The notes under the pieces are model-generated. The model was not told the DNA's origin. It made no database searches and saw nothing but the letters and a program-made list of their open reading frames with translations. 64,000 bases of DNA from Pseudomonas putida (GTDB lineage: Bacteria > Pseudomonadota > Gammaproteobacteria > Pseudomonadales > Pseudomonadaceae), in the NCBI RefSeq assembly GCF_004357765.1, contig NZ_SMTE01000009.1, positions 1 through 64,000 on the forward strand, in the 5' to 3' direction. Every line of letters begins with the position of its first letter. The first letter of the stretch is position 1. Of this stretch, positions 8,985 to 17,431 are shown one piece after another. The position numbers and the translations under genes are program-made.

Positions 8985-9488
8985 TTAACCTTCAGTGGTT
9001 GTTTCAAGCTCCAGCCCCAGCTCGTGTGCTAGTTGCTTGCGGGTTTGCGCATCGCTCAGGAGAAGTTGCATCTGTTTGCGAAAGGCGGGGACATTTCCCA
9101 GCGGGCCTTTTAGGGCGATCAGCGCCTCACGAAGCGCTAGCAGTTTGTTGAGTTCGGGTACTTGACGGGCAATCTGGTCTGGCCCGAAGTCATTGAAGGA
9201 GCCGAACTGCAGGCTGATTGCGATCTCGGCGTCCGGTATCGGGCTGAGCGCGGAGGGCACGGACATATTCAACCTGACGTCGGCTTCCTTCAGTACGTCG
9301 TTGAAACTGTGCTTGTCTATGCGCAATACCGGGCGGTCTTCGAGCGATCTTTGGTCCTGCAGTCCAAAGTCACCCAAGACCAGCATTTTATGAGGCAGTT
9401 CGACTTCCGCCTGCTCACCGCCCGTGGCAGGAATGTAGCGAATGTTGATGCGCTCTTTGGGCGCAACGGAACTCATGGTTTTGGGCAT
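8985..9488 (-). CDS. tssB: TssB (VipA) small sheath subunit
   Basis: 167 residues. The opening KERINIRYIPATGG and the segment VLGDFGLQDQRSLEDRP are hallmarks of TssB/VipA, the small sheath protein that in ClpV-dependent systems is remodelled after contraction. The ATG at 9488 has an AAGGA site 10 bases upstream; a second ATG (MSSVAPKER) 12 bases downstream is possible. It is the first gene of the leftward operon, facing tagO across the 324 bp promoter region. Confidence 0.95.
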   Translation of the reverse strand: MPKTMSSVAPKERINIRYIPATGGEQAEVELPHKMLVLGDFGLQDQRSLEDRPVLRIDKHSFNDVLKEADVRLNMSVPSALSPIPDAEIAISLQFGSFNDFGPDQIARQVPELNKLLALREALIALKGPLGNVPAFRKQMQLLLSDAQTRKQLAHELGLELETTTEG

Positions 9489-9812
9489 GGCGTCTAAGTC
9501 CTTGTAAGAAGTTTCCTGCTAAAGCTAGTTGCGTGGGATCTTTCTGTAAGATGGGTCCTACACTGTTGAATAGTTATAATTTCTATCGGCTTGTGCGTGC
9601 TGTTGCTTGGGAAGAACATGCATCCAAAGTTGGTTTTTAGTCGAGGTGAAAATTGTAAGTTGATATTTGTTTGTGTGCGGCAGGCTCTCTGTACTAGTCT
9701 CGTTTTTGTTTTCGCTTATTGAAGGTCAGTGTTGTCGTTTTTTCGGCTCAAGTGTAGGAAATTTCTCTTCGTAACTTGGGCCGCCGTTTCCACTGAAGAG
9801 AGTGCTGTTCCA
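9489..9812. promoter_or_regulatory. Divergent promoter region of the two T6SS operons
   Basis: A 324 bp gap between tssB and the chosen tagO start, clearly more AT-rich than its surroundings. A perfect TATAAT is at 9575-9580 on the plus strand, but no convincing -35 hexamer stands 17 bp upstream. I found no good -24/-12 (sigma-54) element by eye. The reading frame of tagO stays open upstream to 9729, but that extension lacks a signal-peptide-like start. AT-rich divergent T6SS promoters are often silenced by H-NS/MvaT-type proteins; that is an inference here. Confidence 0.55.
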
Positions 9813-10460
9813 ATGATTAGTCGCTGCGCATATGGTGCTGGATTGTCGTTGCTTTTCTATCTTGGCCCGGTGTGGGCCGGCACAGTTCGAGACTGTCCCG
9901 GTATCGTGTCTAACCTCGAGCGTTTGGCCTGTTTTGATGAGGCCGCACGAACGCCCGCGCGGGTAGCGAAGCAAAGCTGGTCGGTACCCGAACAGGACGC
10001 GCCCAGCGTCTTGAACGTGCTTGCCAACGAAGTCGAGCGAACGCCGGACGACCTGACCTTTCGCATGGGCAAGGAGGCCGACGGGCAACCGCAGGCGCGG
10101 GTGATCATCACCGCCCCAGCCATCGCTTCGGTTGAGCCGCGGCCCTACCTGGCGATCAGTTGCATACAGAACATTTCCCGGCTGCAGCTGATTGCCCCGC
10201 AACCGTTCGACACCAGCCGGGTCAAGGTGCAGTTGCAGGGCGAGAGGCGTTCTACGGTCGCTACCCTCTGGCAAGTCATGGAGAACGGTCAGGTGCTCGA
10301 TGCAGGCCGGGGTCTGCCGGCGATCGAGCAGATCAAGGTGCTTTTAGGTGCCCATCGTATCCGCGTGGTCAGCGACCACCCCACGATCGATGGACTGACG
10401 TTCGATGCCGAGGGACTGGACCTTCTCATTGACCAGGCGCGCAAGACATGTCGCTGGTAG
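9813..10460 (+). CDS. tagO: TagO/VasI-type T6SS accessory protein
   Basis: 215 residues from the ATG at 9813. A signal-like N-terminus (ISRCAYGAGLSLLFYLGPVWAG) precedes the family motif CPGIVSNLERLACFDEAA, seen near the N-terminus of VasI/TagO proteins. In enteroaggregative E. coli TagO is reported to localise TssA at the membrane end of the distal sheath; the role here is by family. An upstream in-frame ATG at 9729 would put a basic stretch before the signal sequence and was rejected. The stop overlaps the tssA start by 13 bases. Confidence 0.8.
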   Translation: MISRCAYGAGLSLLFYLGPVWAGTVRDCPGIVSNLERLACFDEAARTPARVAKQSWSVPEQDAPSVLNVLANEVERTPDDLTFRMGKEADGQPQARVIITAPAIASVEPRPYLAISCIQNISRLQLIAPQPFDTSRVKVQLQGERRSTVATLWQVMENGQVLDAGRGLPAIEQIKVLLGAHRIRVVSDHPTIDGLTFDAEGLDLLIDQARKTCRW

Positions 10461-11896
10461 CGCAGACATCGGCGGAGGAAATGGCGCGGTTGCTTTCCCC
10501 CATAGACCCGCAGGTTCCTGCCGGACTGTTCGACATGGAAGACGAAACCTATCAGGCCATCGATCAGGAGATGGTGAAGCTGGGAGGGCTTCAAGAAGCG
10601 TCGATCGATTGGTGCTATATCGAGGAGGCATCTCGCCAATACCTCGCCGAGCAGTGCAAGCACTTGCGGATCGTTTGGCACTTGAGTGTCGTCTGGCTGC
10701 GTAGCGATCGTTGGCAGCAGTGGACTTCGACCCTGGAGTTACTCGCCGGCATGGTCGAACGCTACTGGGAGACCGCCCATCCTAAGCCAGGTCCCAAGGG
10801 GCTGTTGAGCAAGCGCAAACTGGTGGGTCTTATCATCTATCGATTGCTCGACACGCTTGCCCGGCTAGACCGATCTACCTATAGCAGTACGCATGCGATC
10901 GATGCGCAGACGGCCCTGGAACGGCTGCAGCGGCGCGCTGATGCAGCGCAATTGGACGCCAAGGTCCTGAGGGAGCTTGAGCGCTTGTTGCGCGAGCATC
11001 TGAAGTCCGCTGAGAGCGATGCCGACCATGCTGCCAAAGTCGCCACGCCACGTGCAGAACCGCCGCCTCTGCTTGATGCCTTCGCTGCGCCCAAGACGAG
11101 CCTGTCTCTCGGTACCGAACGCGAGACTCGTCGAGCCGTGTTGAGCATGGCGGAGTTCATCAATCAGCAGGACCTGTACGACCCCACTGGCTATCAACTC
11201 CGACGTTTCGGCTTATGGGCTCATATCCAGACTGCGCCTGGCGCCAGGCAGGAGAACCGCACGGAGCTGATGGCAGTTCCTCTGGATATCGTCCGCGGTT
11301 ATGAGGAAGCGATCGCCAGTACGTCGGTGTCCGCTAGCTTGCTGCTTCGCATCGAGAAGAGCGTGACGTCATCCCCCTATTGGATTCGAGGCAGTTTTCT
11401 TGCCGCAGCCATGGCTGCACAGCTGGCGATGGATGAAATAGCGGAGGCCATCCGCAGCACCACGGCGCGGTTCGTACAACGCCTCCCGGCTCTCCAGCAA
11501 TTGTGTTTCAGCGATGGCACAGCATTCGTCGATAGCCAGTGCTTGGCGTGGCTGAGGGGCGGGCCGGCCGGTGCCGAGCGCCCAAGCGCGGGGTTGGAAT
11601 TCGCAAGCCTGCGTGAGGAACTGGCGAGCCAGTTGGATGGCGGGGTAGAGCCATTGCTGTTGCGCCTGCAGAGCATGCAAGCGGAATTCCTGGCCCCTCG
11701 CGAGCGATGTCACTGCACGACCATAGCGGCCGATTTGCTGGCGGCAAGGGGCATTTCCTGGCTGGCCCAGGATCTGTGCGCCAGTGTCGCCCAGACGATG
11801 CAGCAAACCACTGCCGATGATTGGGAACCTGACGTCTTCCAAAGACTTCAGCACTACGGCGCACCTTCAGCGCTGCTCGAAAAGAACAAGCAATAG
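10448..11896 (+). CDS. tssA: TssA (VasJ-type, ImpA-N domain) T6SS cap protein
   Basis: 482 residues. The N-terminal part has the ImpA_N character: LLSPIDPQVPAGLFDMEDETYQ, then IDWCYIEEASRQYLAEQCKHLRIVWHLSVVWL in two blocks. The C-terminal VasJ-like half matches long TssA forms partnered with TagO. TssA organises tube/sheath polymerisation at the membrane complex and then at the distal tip. It overlaps tagO by 13 bases and precedes tssM by 8 bases, so the three genes form one operon. Confidence 0.9.
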   Translation: MSLVAQTSAEEMARLLSPIDPQVPAGLFDMEDETYQAIDQEMVKLGGLQEASIDWCYIEEASRQYLAEQCKHLRIVWHLSVVWLRSDRWQQWTSTLELLAGMVERYWETAHPKPGPKGLLSKRKLVGLIIYRLLDTLARLDRSTYSSTHAIDAQTALERLQRRADAAQLDAKVLRELERLLREHLKSAESDADHAAKVATPRAEPPPLLDAFAAPKTSLSLGTERETRRAVLSMAEFINQQDLYDPTGYQLRRFGLWAHIQTAPGARQENRTELMAVPLDIVRGYEEAIASTSVSASLLLRIEKSVTSSPYWIRGSFLAAAMAAQLAMDEIAEAIRSTTARFVQRLPALQQLCFSDGTAFVDSQCLAWLRGGPAGAERPSAGLEFASLREELASQLDGGVEPLLLRLQSMQAEFLAPRERCHCTTIAADLLAARGISWLAQDLCASVAQTMQQTTADDWEPDVFQRLQHYGAPSALLEKNKQ

Positions 11897-11904
11897 GAGC
11901 CTTC

Positions 11905-14900
11905 ATGAATCGACTCTGGACACTGTGCAAGCGCTGGGGCGCGCCGCTCGCGATACGTATTGGGTTGGCCTTGCCCATGTTGCTCGGGTTGGGTATCTCC
12001 CTGTTGCTGATCGCCATCTGGTGGCTGGGGCCGCAATGGACGTGGGGTGGACAGCGACTGCTGGAAAGCTTGTCTAGCCGTGGGATGGTCAGCCTGTTCC
12101 TGGTGTTGCTGCCAATCTTGTCCTGGGCGTTCATGCTTCGTGTCAGGTTTCGTCGGTTGCAGGCGGAGCGACGCGAGGAAGCTGCTGTCGAGGCCGACCC
12201 TTGCCTTTCCTATGTCCAGGCTCAAGAGCAGTCGCTGAACCAAGCTCTGGAAAGCTATCTGGACCATTCCGGCGGTCGACGCACATTGTATCGTTTGCCC
12301 TGGTACCTGGTGATCGGAGAGCAGGGCGCTGGCAAGAGTAGTTTGATTGACGGCTCGAATCAGCGTTTTTCCCTGACCCGCATAGCCAAGATTCAAACCC
12401 AAGGGCTTCACGTGCAAGAACTCGAGTACCCGATCAGCTGGTGGATCAGCGACGAGGCAGTGATTCTCGACCCTCCTGGAGAACTGATTTCCCAGATCTC
12501 AATGACAAGCGAACGCTCTGATGCCCTGGAGGGAAGGCCACAGGTCAGTGTCCCGGTCGGTGCTCCTTCAAGGCTCTGGGATCATTTGCTGGAGTGGCTG
12601 GCGCGCAACCGTAGCCAAAGAGCTCTCAACGGTTTGTTGCTGGTGATCGATCTACCATCGCTGTTACGTGGCGGGCCCGAACAGCGAACAGTCCTTGCTC
12701 GAACGCTGCGTACTCGATTGCATGAGGTGAGCAGCCAACTTGGCTCGCGGCTTCCTTTGTACGTCGTGTTCAGCAAGTTCGATTTGCTGGACGGATTCGA
12801 CGAACTCTATTCGCGGCTGAACGCCAATGAGCGTGAACAGCTGCTTGGATTCACCTTCAGGCTGGACGCCGTCAGCAGGTTCGATGCCTGGCTGGACGAG
12901 TTCGTCGAGCACTACGATGAATTGGTCTGTCAGGTGCAGCAACAGGTGGCGCAGGCTCTCCATAGTGTTGGCTGTCCGACGCAGCGTGTGCGTCTGGCAT
13001 CATTGCATGCCCAGCTGGCTGGTCTGCGTCCTGTACTGGTGGGGTTGCTGCGGGAGATATTGGCCAGTGATCGCTTTACCACCCCTGCCTTGGTGCGGGG
13101 AGTCTATTGCTCCTCGGTCGTGCAGCACGGCGAAATCAGCAACGCGTTTGTACGTCAGGCAGCGCAGCCTTACAACACCACGCCGCCGCTGCGCGTGAGC
13201 AAATCGCAGAAGAGTCCGCAGACTTATTTCATCCAGCACCTTTTTCAGAGCGTTATCTACAAAGAGGCTGGGCTGGCGGGAGACAATGTCAGGGTGGCAC
13301 GCAGCAAGCGTCAGCTGTTGTGGGTGGGATCTGGAGTAGGCGTGCTTGCGTTTGCCATCGCCATTGCCAGTTGGCATCGTTTCTTCGACATCAACGCAGC
13401 CAAGGCGGCCGGCGTGCTGGCTAAGACTCAGGCGTTCAGCATTCAGGAATTGGATCAGCGGCTGGATCCTACCGGTCGTAATCTCCTGGCGCCGCTGAAT
13501 CAAATTCGGGAAGCAGTTTCGGTGTTCGGTGCATATCGTTCCGCCTGGCCGGGCGTTGCAGATCTGGGCCTCTATCAGGGGCGCGCCATCGGGCCGATGG
13601 TCGATGAAGCCTACTTGAACCTGCTATCTCGTCGTTTCCTCCCAGCAGTTGCCAGCGGCGTCGTCGAGGCAATGGATGCAGCCCCGCCTGGCAGTGATCA
13701 GCAGATGGCTGCTCTCAGGGTCTATCGGATGATCGAGGACCGTGACAACCGCCGACCGGAATTGATACAGGAATGGATGTCGCTGTATTGGCAGAAAGTG
13801 TTTCCAGGACAGGGGGCATTGCAACGCGACCTCATGGGGCACCTGCAGTACGCCCTGGCCTATGCCGAAACTGATCTGCCACAATTCACCCGCCGCGTGA
13901 GTGAGATCCAGCAGGTTTTGCGCAAGATACCCCTGCCACAACGGGTGTACGCCAGCCTCAAACAGGAAGCTCAGGATGAGCTGCCCGCTGGCCTGGATCT
14001 GCGCAATCAGATTGGGCCGGCATTCGACGTGGTTTATCAGCCCGCGACGAGCCAGGCGGCCGTCGTGCTTCCGCCTTTGGTGACGGCCCGAGGTTTCAAG
14101 GAATTCTTCGAGCCCCGCAGCCAACGCCTCACCGAGATGGCCGTGATCGACCAGTGGGCACTGGGTGAGCGTCCTCAATTGGACTACTCGAGCGCTGACC
14201 GCAAAGCACTGAGCGAGCGTATTCGCAATCTGTACACCTCGGATTACATCGATACCTGGCGGCGATCTTTGACGGCATTCGTCGTGACCGATTTTCAGGA
14301 CCTGGACCATGGCGTGTCGGTTTTGCAACAGTTGACAGGCCCGGCTGCACCCTTGCTTCGTCTGCTCGAAACCGTGAGGGACAACACCGAGCTCCAGCCT
14401 TTGCCGATTGCTGAAGGTAAAGAGGAGCAACAGTATCGGCTCGATATCCGCCGTGCCTTCTCGGGATTGCACGCTTTGTTGGCGCCCAAAGGCACTCAAC
14501 CCAGCTATTACGCTGAAACCCTGAATGCAGTGACGGCGGTTTACGACTACGCAAAAGCCGTGCAAGACAGCTCCGATCGTGGCAAGGCCGCTCTGCATGT
14601 GGTGCTCCAGCGCTTCTCGATGACCGGTTTCGATCCGATCGCCAACCTGCAAAGGGTCGCTTCTGGGCTCCCGGAGCCGCTCGATCAACAGGTCAGAAAA
14701 CTTGCCGAGCAGACCGCTCGTGTACTCAATGTCGAGGCACTGCGGGAGCTGGAGCGGCGGTGGGATACCGAGGTCTACAGTTTTTTCCAGCAACGGTTGG
14801 CGGATCGGTATCCCTTCGTTGCCCACGCGCCTGATGCGTCCCTGGAGGATTTCGAAGCGTTCTTCGGCCCCAAGGGACGGTTGCGGCAGTTCCAGGACCG

Positions 14901-15456
14901 CTACCTTGAAGTCTTTCTCCAGGACAATCCAGAGGCGCTGGGCAATCAACAGGGCGGCTCGCTGATCCGCAGCGACGTCCTGGAGCAATTGGCAGCAGCC
15001 GAGCGGATCAGGGAAACCTTCTTCGACCAGCGAGGAAATCTGAGTGTGCAGTTCAGCATCGAGCCGATGGGGCTCAGTGGCAACCAGCGCACCAGCCTGC
15101 TGGATCTGGATGGCCAATTGGTTTCATACACTCACGGACCTCGCCAGATAAGCGGCATCATCTGGCCCAACACCCTGGGCCCTCAGGTGCGTAGCAGCCT
15201 CACGTTGCTCAGGCGAAACGGCAACAGCAATAACCTGGATTACCGGGGCCCCTGGTCCATGTTCCGACTCCTGAGTCGGGGCGCGCTCAACGGGCGCACC
15301 GCCACCAGCGTCGATCTGAGCTTCAAGGTAGGTGACGGGGTGATGCGCTATCGCCTGAATGCCGAAAAAGCCTTCAATCCAATCACCCAACAACCTTTCA
15401 AGGGTTTCATACTGCCAAGAGGCCTTCTGCAGGTGCGCTCGACTAAAGGTGACTGA
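11905..15456 (+). CDS. tssM: TssM (IcmF/VasK) T6SS inner-membrane ATPase-like protein
   Basis: 1,183 residues, full family length. Two N-terminal membrane helices near residues 20-43 and 60-80, a cytoplasmic NTPase domain with intact Walker A GEQGAGKSS (138-146) and a NKxD-like FSKFDLLDGF, a third helix near 468-492, and a long periplasmic domain ending in the TssJ-binding beta region. TssM spans the envelope and joins TssL and TssJ. The ATG has GGAG 7 bases upstream. It ends the rightward operon, 18 bases from a convergent gene, with no obvious terminator hairpin. Confidence 0.96.
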   Translation: MNRLWTLCKRWGAPLAIRIGLALPMLLGLGISLLLIAIWWLGPQWTWGGQRLLESLSSRGMVSLFLVLLPILSWAFMLRVRFRRLQAERREEAAVEADPCLSYVQAQEQSLNQALESYLDHSGGRRTLYRLPWYLVIGEQGAGKSSLIDGSNQRFSLTRIAKIQTQGLHVQELEYPISWWISDEAVILDPPGELISQISMTSERSDALEGRPQVSVPVGAPSRLWDHLLEWLARNRSQRALNGLLLVIDLPSLLRGGPEQRTVLARTLRTRLHEVSSQLGSRLPLYVVFSKFDLLDGFDELYSRLNANEREQLLGFTFRLDAVSRFDAWLDEFVEHYDELVCQVQQQVAQALHSVGCPTQRVRLASLHAQLAGLRPVLVGLLREILASDRFTTPALVRGVYCSSVVQHGEISNAFVRQAAQPYNTTPPLRVSKSQKSPQTYFIQHLFQSVIYKEAGLAGDNVRVARSKRQLLWVGSGVGVLAFAIAIASWHRFFDINAAKAAGVLAKTQAFSIQELDQRLDPTGRNLLAPLNQIREAVSVFGAYRSAWPGVADLGLYQGRAIGPMVDEAYLNLLSRRFLPAVASGVVEAMDAAPPGSDQQMAALRVYRMIEDRDNRRPELIQEWMSLYWQKVFPGQGALQRDLMGHLQYALAYAETDLPQFTRRVSEIQQVLRKIPLPQRVYASLKQEAQDELPAGLDLRNQIGPAFDVVYQPATSQAAVVLPPLVTARGFKEFFEPRSQRLTEMAVIDQWALGERPQLDYSSADRKALSERIRNLYTSDYIDTWRRSLTAFVVTDFQDLDHGVSVLQQLTGPAAPLLRLLETVRDNTELQPLPIAEGKEEQQYRLDIRRAFSGLHALLAPKGTQPSYYAETLNAVTAVYDYAKAVQDSSDRGKAALHVVLQRFSMTGFDPIANLQRVASGLPEPLDQQVRKLAEQTARVLNVEALRELERRWDTEVYSFFQQRLADRYPFVAHAPDASLEDFEAFFGPKGRLRQFQDRYLEVFLQDNPEALGNQQGGSLIRSDVLEQLAAAERIRETFFDQRGNLSVQFSIEPMGLSGNQRTSLLDLDGQLVSYTHGPRQISGIIWPNTLGPQVRSSLTLLRRNGNSNNLDYRGPWSMFRLLSRGALNGRTATSVDLSFKVGDGVMRYRLNAEKAFNPITQQPFKGFILPRGLLQVRSTKGD

Positions 15457-15474
15457 AGGCACAAGCGCCTATCG

Positions 15475-15924
15475 TCATGGCTTCGCAGCAGGCTTGAGGC
15501 GGAAGCTGACACCCATACGATTGAAAGCATTCATGGCTGCGATGGCTGTGGTCAGGTCAACCAGGTCCTTCTCGTCGAACGTGGCCGATGCCGCTGCGTA
15601 GGCCTCGTCCGATACATGCGTCTCGCTGACCCGGGTGACCTCTTCCGACCACGCCAGCGCCGAGCGTTCTTGATCGGAGAACAGGTGCTTCGCCTCATGC
15701 CACACCGGCACCAGGACCAGCTTTTCAACAGACATGCCTCCTTTTAGAAGGTCCCGCGAATGCAGGTCGATGCAGTGCGCGCACCCATTGACCTGGGAGA
15801 CCCTGAGAAATACCAGGTGAATCAGTTGCGCCGGTAAATTCGTCGCGGTGGTCACGAAGTGATGCAGGGCTCCAAGGGCTTTCGCTGCGCCAGGTGAAGC
15901 CTCGAACCAGTTCAGGCGTTGCAT
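15475..15924 (-). CDS. AhpD-like / carboxymuconolactone decarboxylase family protein
   Basis: 149 residues with the AhpD core NGCAHCIDLHSRDL: Cys48, Cys51 and His55, the redox CxxC-x3-H site of alkylhydroperoxidase-D-like proteins. The protein has the family's all-helical character. Likely role: peroxidase-type or related redox enzyme; substrate unknown. It is third in a leftward operon after the NmrA-like and cupin genes, which lie 1.3 kb and 66 bp upstream respectively. An AGGA site is about 9 bases before the ATG. Confidence 0.85.
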   Translation of the reverse strand: MQRLNWFEASPGAAKALGALHHFVTTATNLPAQLIHLVFLRVSQVNGCAHCIDLHSRDLLKGGMSVEKLVLVPVWHEAKHLFSDQERSALAWSEEVTRVSETHVSDEAYAAASATFDEKDLVDLTTAIAAMNAFNRMGVSFRLKPAAKP

Positions 15925-15989
15925 GATGTCTTTTCCTCTCGAGTGCGCGCTCTGATCGAGCCGTGATGGGCATATCGTGGCGGCGCGTC

Positions 15990-16403
15990 TTATCGATCGC
16001 TTGGAGTGACCAGTACCGTCTCGCTGCTATCGAGCACGAACACGGCCATCAGTTTTGCAGGCTTACTGTCGCTGGCATTGGCGCTCACACCGTGGAATGC
16101 ACCGGGTGCCTCGTACCAGTTTTCACCTGCCTTGTAGGTGTGGGGCGGCTCACCATCGACACTGCTTCGCACTTCGCCTTCCAGTACCGTGGCGTATATG
16201 AATGCGGACTTGGGGTGTCGGTGCGCGGGGGAGGCGGCGCCTGGGGCGTAGTCGACAATCACCCCGCGCATGCTCTTGCCTGGCACGTTCGGCAGTGGTT
16301 GGTCGAAGACCACAGTGACCTTGCTGGCCGGATCTCCGGCGGCGAACACGGGAGTGATGGCCAGCGCAGTGAGCGCTAGGGTCATGAGAGTGCGGCTGAA
16401 CAT
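15990..16403 (-). CDS. Secreted cupin-domain protein
   Basis: 137 residues. The signal peptide MFSRTLMTLALTALAITPVFA is followed by a single cupin barrel: PAHRHPKSAFIYATVLEGEV (first motif) and PGAFHGVSAN (second motif), with histidines that could bind a metal. A longer frame upstream (to 16484) was rejected because it pushes the signal peptide inside. Probably periplasmic. Middle gene of the operon with an AhpD-like protein and an NmrA-like reductase; the trio suggests handling of reactive or electrophilic compounds, which is inference. Confidence 0.8.
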   Translation of the reverse strand: MFSRTLMTLALTALAITPVFAAGDPASKVTVVFDQPLPNVPGKSMRGVIVDYAPGAASPAHRHPKSAFIYATVLEGEVRSSVDGEPPHTYKAGENWYEAPGAFHGVSANASDSKPAKLMAVFVLDSSETVLVTPSDR

Positions 16404-16443
16404 GGCGTTGCTCCTATGCGGGGTGGGGAAGTGCAGGGTTGCT

Positions 16444-17187
16444 TCACTGGCGTGCCAGCCAATCCTCGAAACGGGTGGTGCCAAGTCGCGCGCCGCTGTC
16501 AGGCGTCAGCGATCTGTCATCGAGCACGGCGCCGAAATAGCGTGCATGCACATCTGCCACGACCTTGCGCGGGTCGCCGCTCAGGCGACAGAAGCGACGC
16601 ACCAGCTCATCGAGCGGCAGTGCTTCAGGTCCGGCTATTTCAAGGATGTCGTTGGCCGCTGGCGCGAGCGCGACATCGATCAGCGCCGCGACCACATCGT
16701 CCGATGCGATGGGCTGCACCAGCGCTGGCGACAGGCGGAGCTCATCACCCACTTGGCTGAGGTGGGCAATTGCAGAAACGAATTCGAAGAATTGCGTGGC
16801 GCGCAGAACGGTGTAGGGCGCTCCAGCGCGTCTGATCAGCGCTTCTTGCGCGACCTTGGCGCGAAAGTACCCGTTGTCCGGCAGGCGATCGCAACCGACG
16901 ATCGACAACGCCACGTGATGCCGGACCCCAGCCGCCTGCTCGGCAGCCAGTAGATTGCGGGTGGCCGTTTCAAAGAACTCGAACACCGCCTGGTCCTCCC
17001 AGGACGGAGCGTTGGCGACATCCACTACCACGTCAGCACCGTCCATAGCCTGCGCCAGGCCTTCGCGGGTGATGCTGTTCACCCCGGTGCTCGGCGCCGC
17101 CGCGATGGCTTGGTGGCCGCGCGCTCGCAGGCCGTTGACGAGCTTAGCGCCAATCAGGCCCGTGCCTCCGATGACCACGACTTTCAT
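16444..17187 (-). CDS. NmrA/SDR-like NAD(P)-binding oxidoreductase
   Basis: 247 residues. The N-terminal Rossmann motif MKVVVIGGTGLIGAKLV is clear (GGTGLIG), followed by ADVVVDVANAPSW and HHVALSIVGCDRL, as in atypical SDR (NmrA, NAD(P)-binding) proteins. No classical YxxxK catalytic pair is evident. The ATG at 17187 has AGGAAACCACA before it; the open frame continues to 17430 but loses similarity. First gene of a three-gene leftward operon and divergent from a CadC-like regulator, its probable controller. Confidence 0.85.
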   Translation of the reverse strand: MKVVVIGGTGLIGAKLVNGLRARGHQAIAAAPSTGVNSITREGLAQAMDGADVVVDVANAPSWEDQAVFEFFETATRNLLAAEQAAGVRHHVALSIVGCDRLPDNGYFRAKVAQEALIRRAGAPYTVLRATQFFEFVSAIAHLSQVGDELRLSPALVQPIASDDVVAALIDVALAPAANDILEIAGPEALPLDELVRRFCRLSGDPRKVVADVHARYFGAVLDDRSLTPDSGARLGTTRFEDWLARQ

Positions 17188-17431
17188 TGTGGTTTCCTCG
17201 CGTGTTCGACCGCAACCGTTGCCGTCTTCAGGGACAAGCATGCTCCGCAGGCCAGGGTCGTGTCCTTGTCGACGGACTGGGTTTGTCTTCAGGCGAGCTT
17301 CAATTTCTGTCCAAACGGTTCGGCCAACGCCTGGGCACGTGCCAGCGACGAGCGGCTGCCGTATCATCGAACCGAACCGATCAATAAGCGCCTCGACTAC
17401 ACAGCTTGAGCGTACGCAGGGGGCATCCATC

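Noticed and set aside
9575-9580. TATAAT as a definite tssB/tagO promoter -10
   Set aside because: No acceptable -35 at the right spacing on either strand; kept only as a note in the intergenic entry.
13624-15117. 497-codon open frame on the minus strand inside tssM
   Set aside because: Shadow of a high-GC gene; tssM on the plus strand has intact family motifs over its whole length and the minus frame has no ribosome site or recognisable family.
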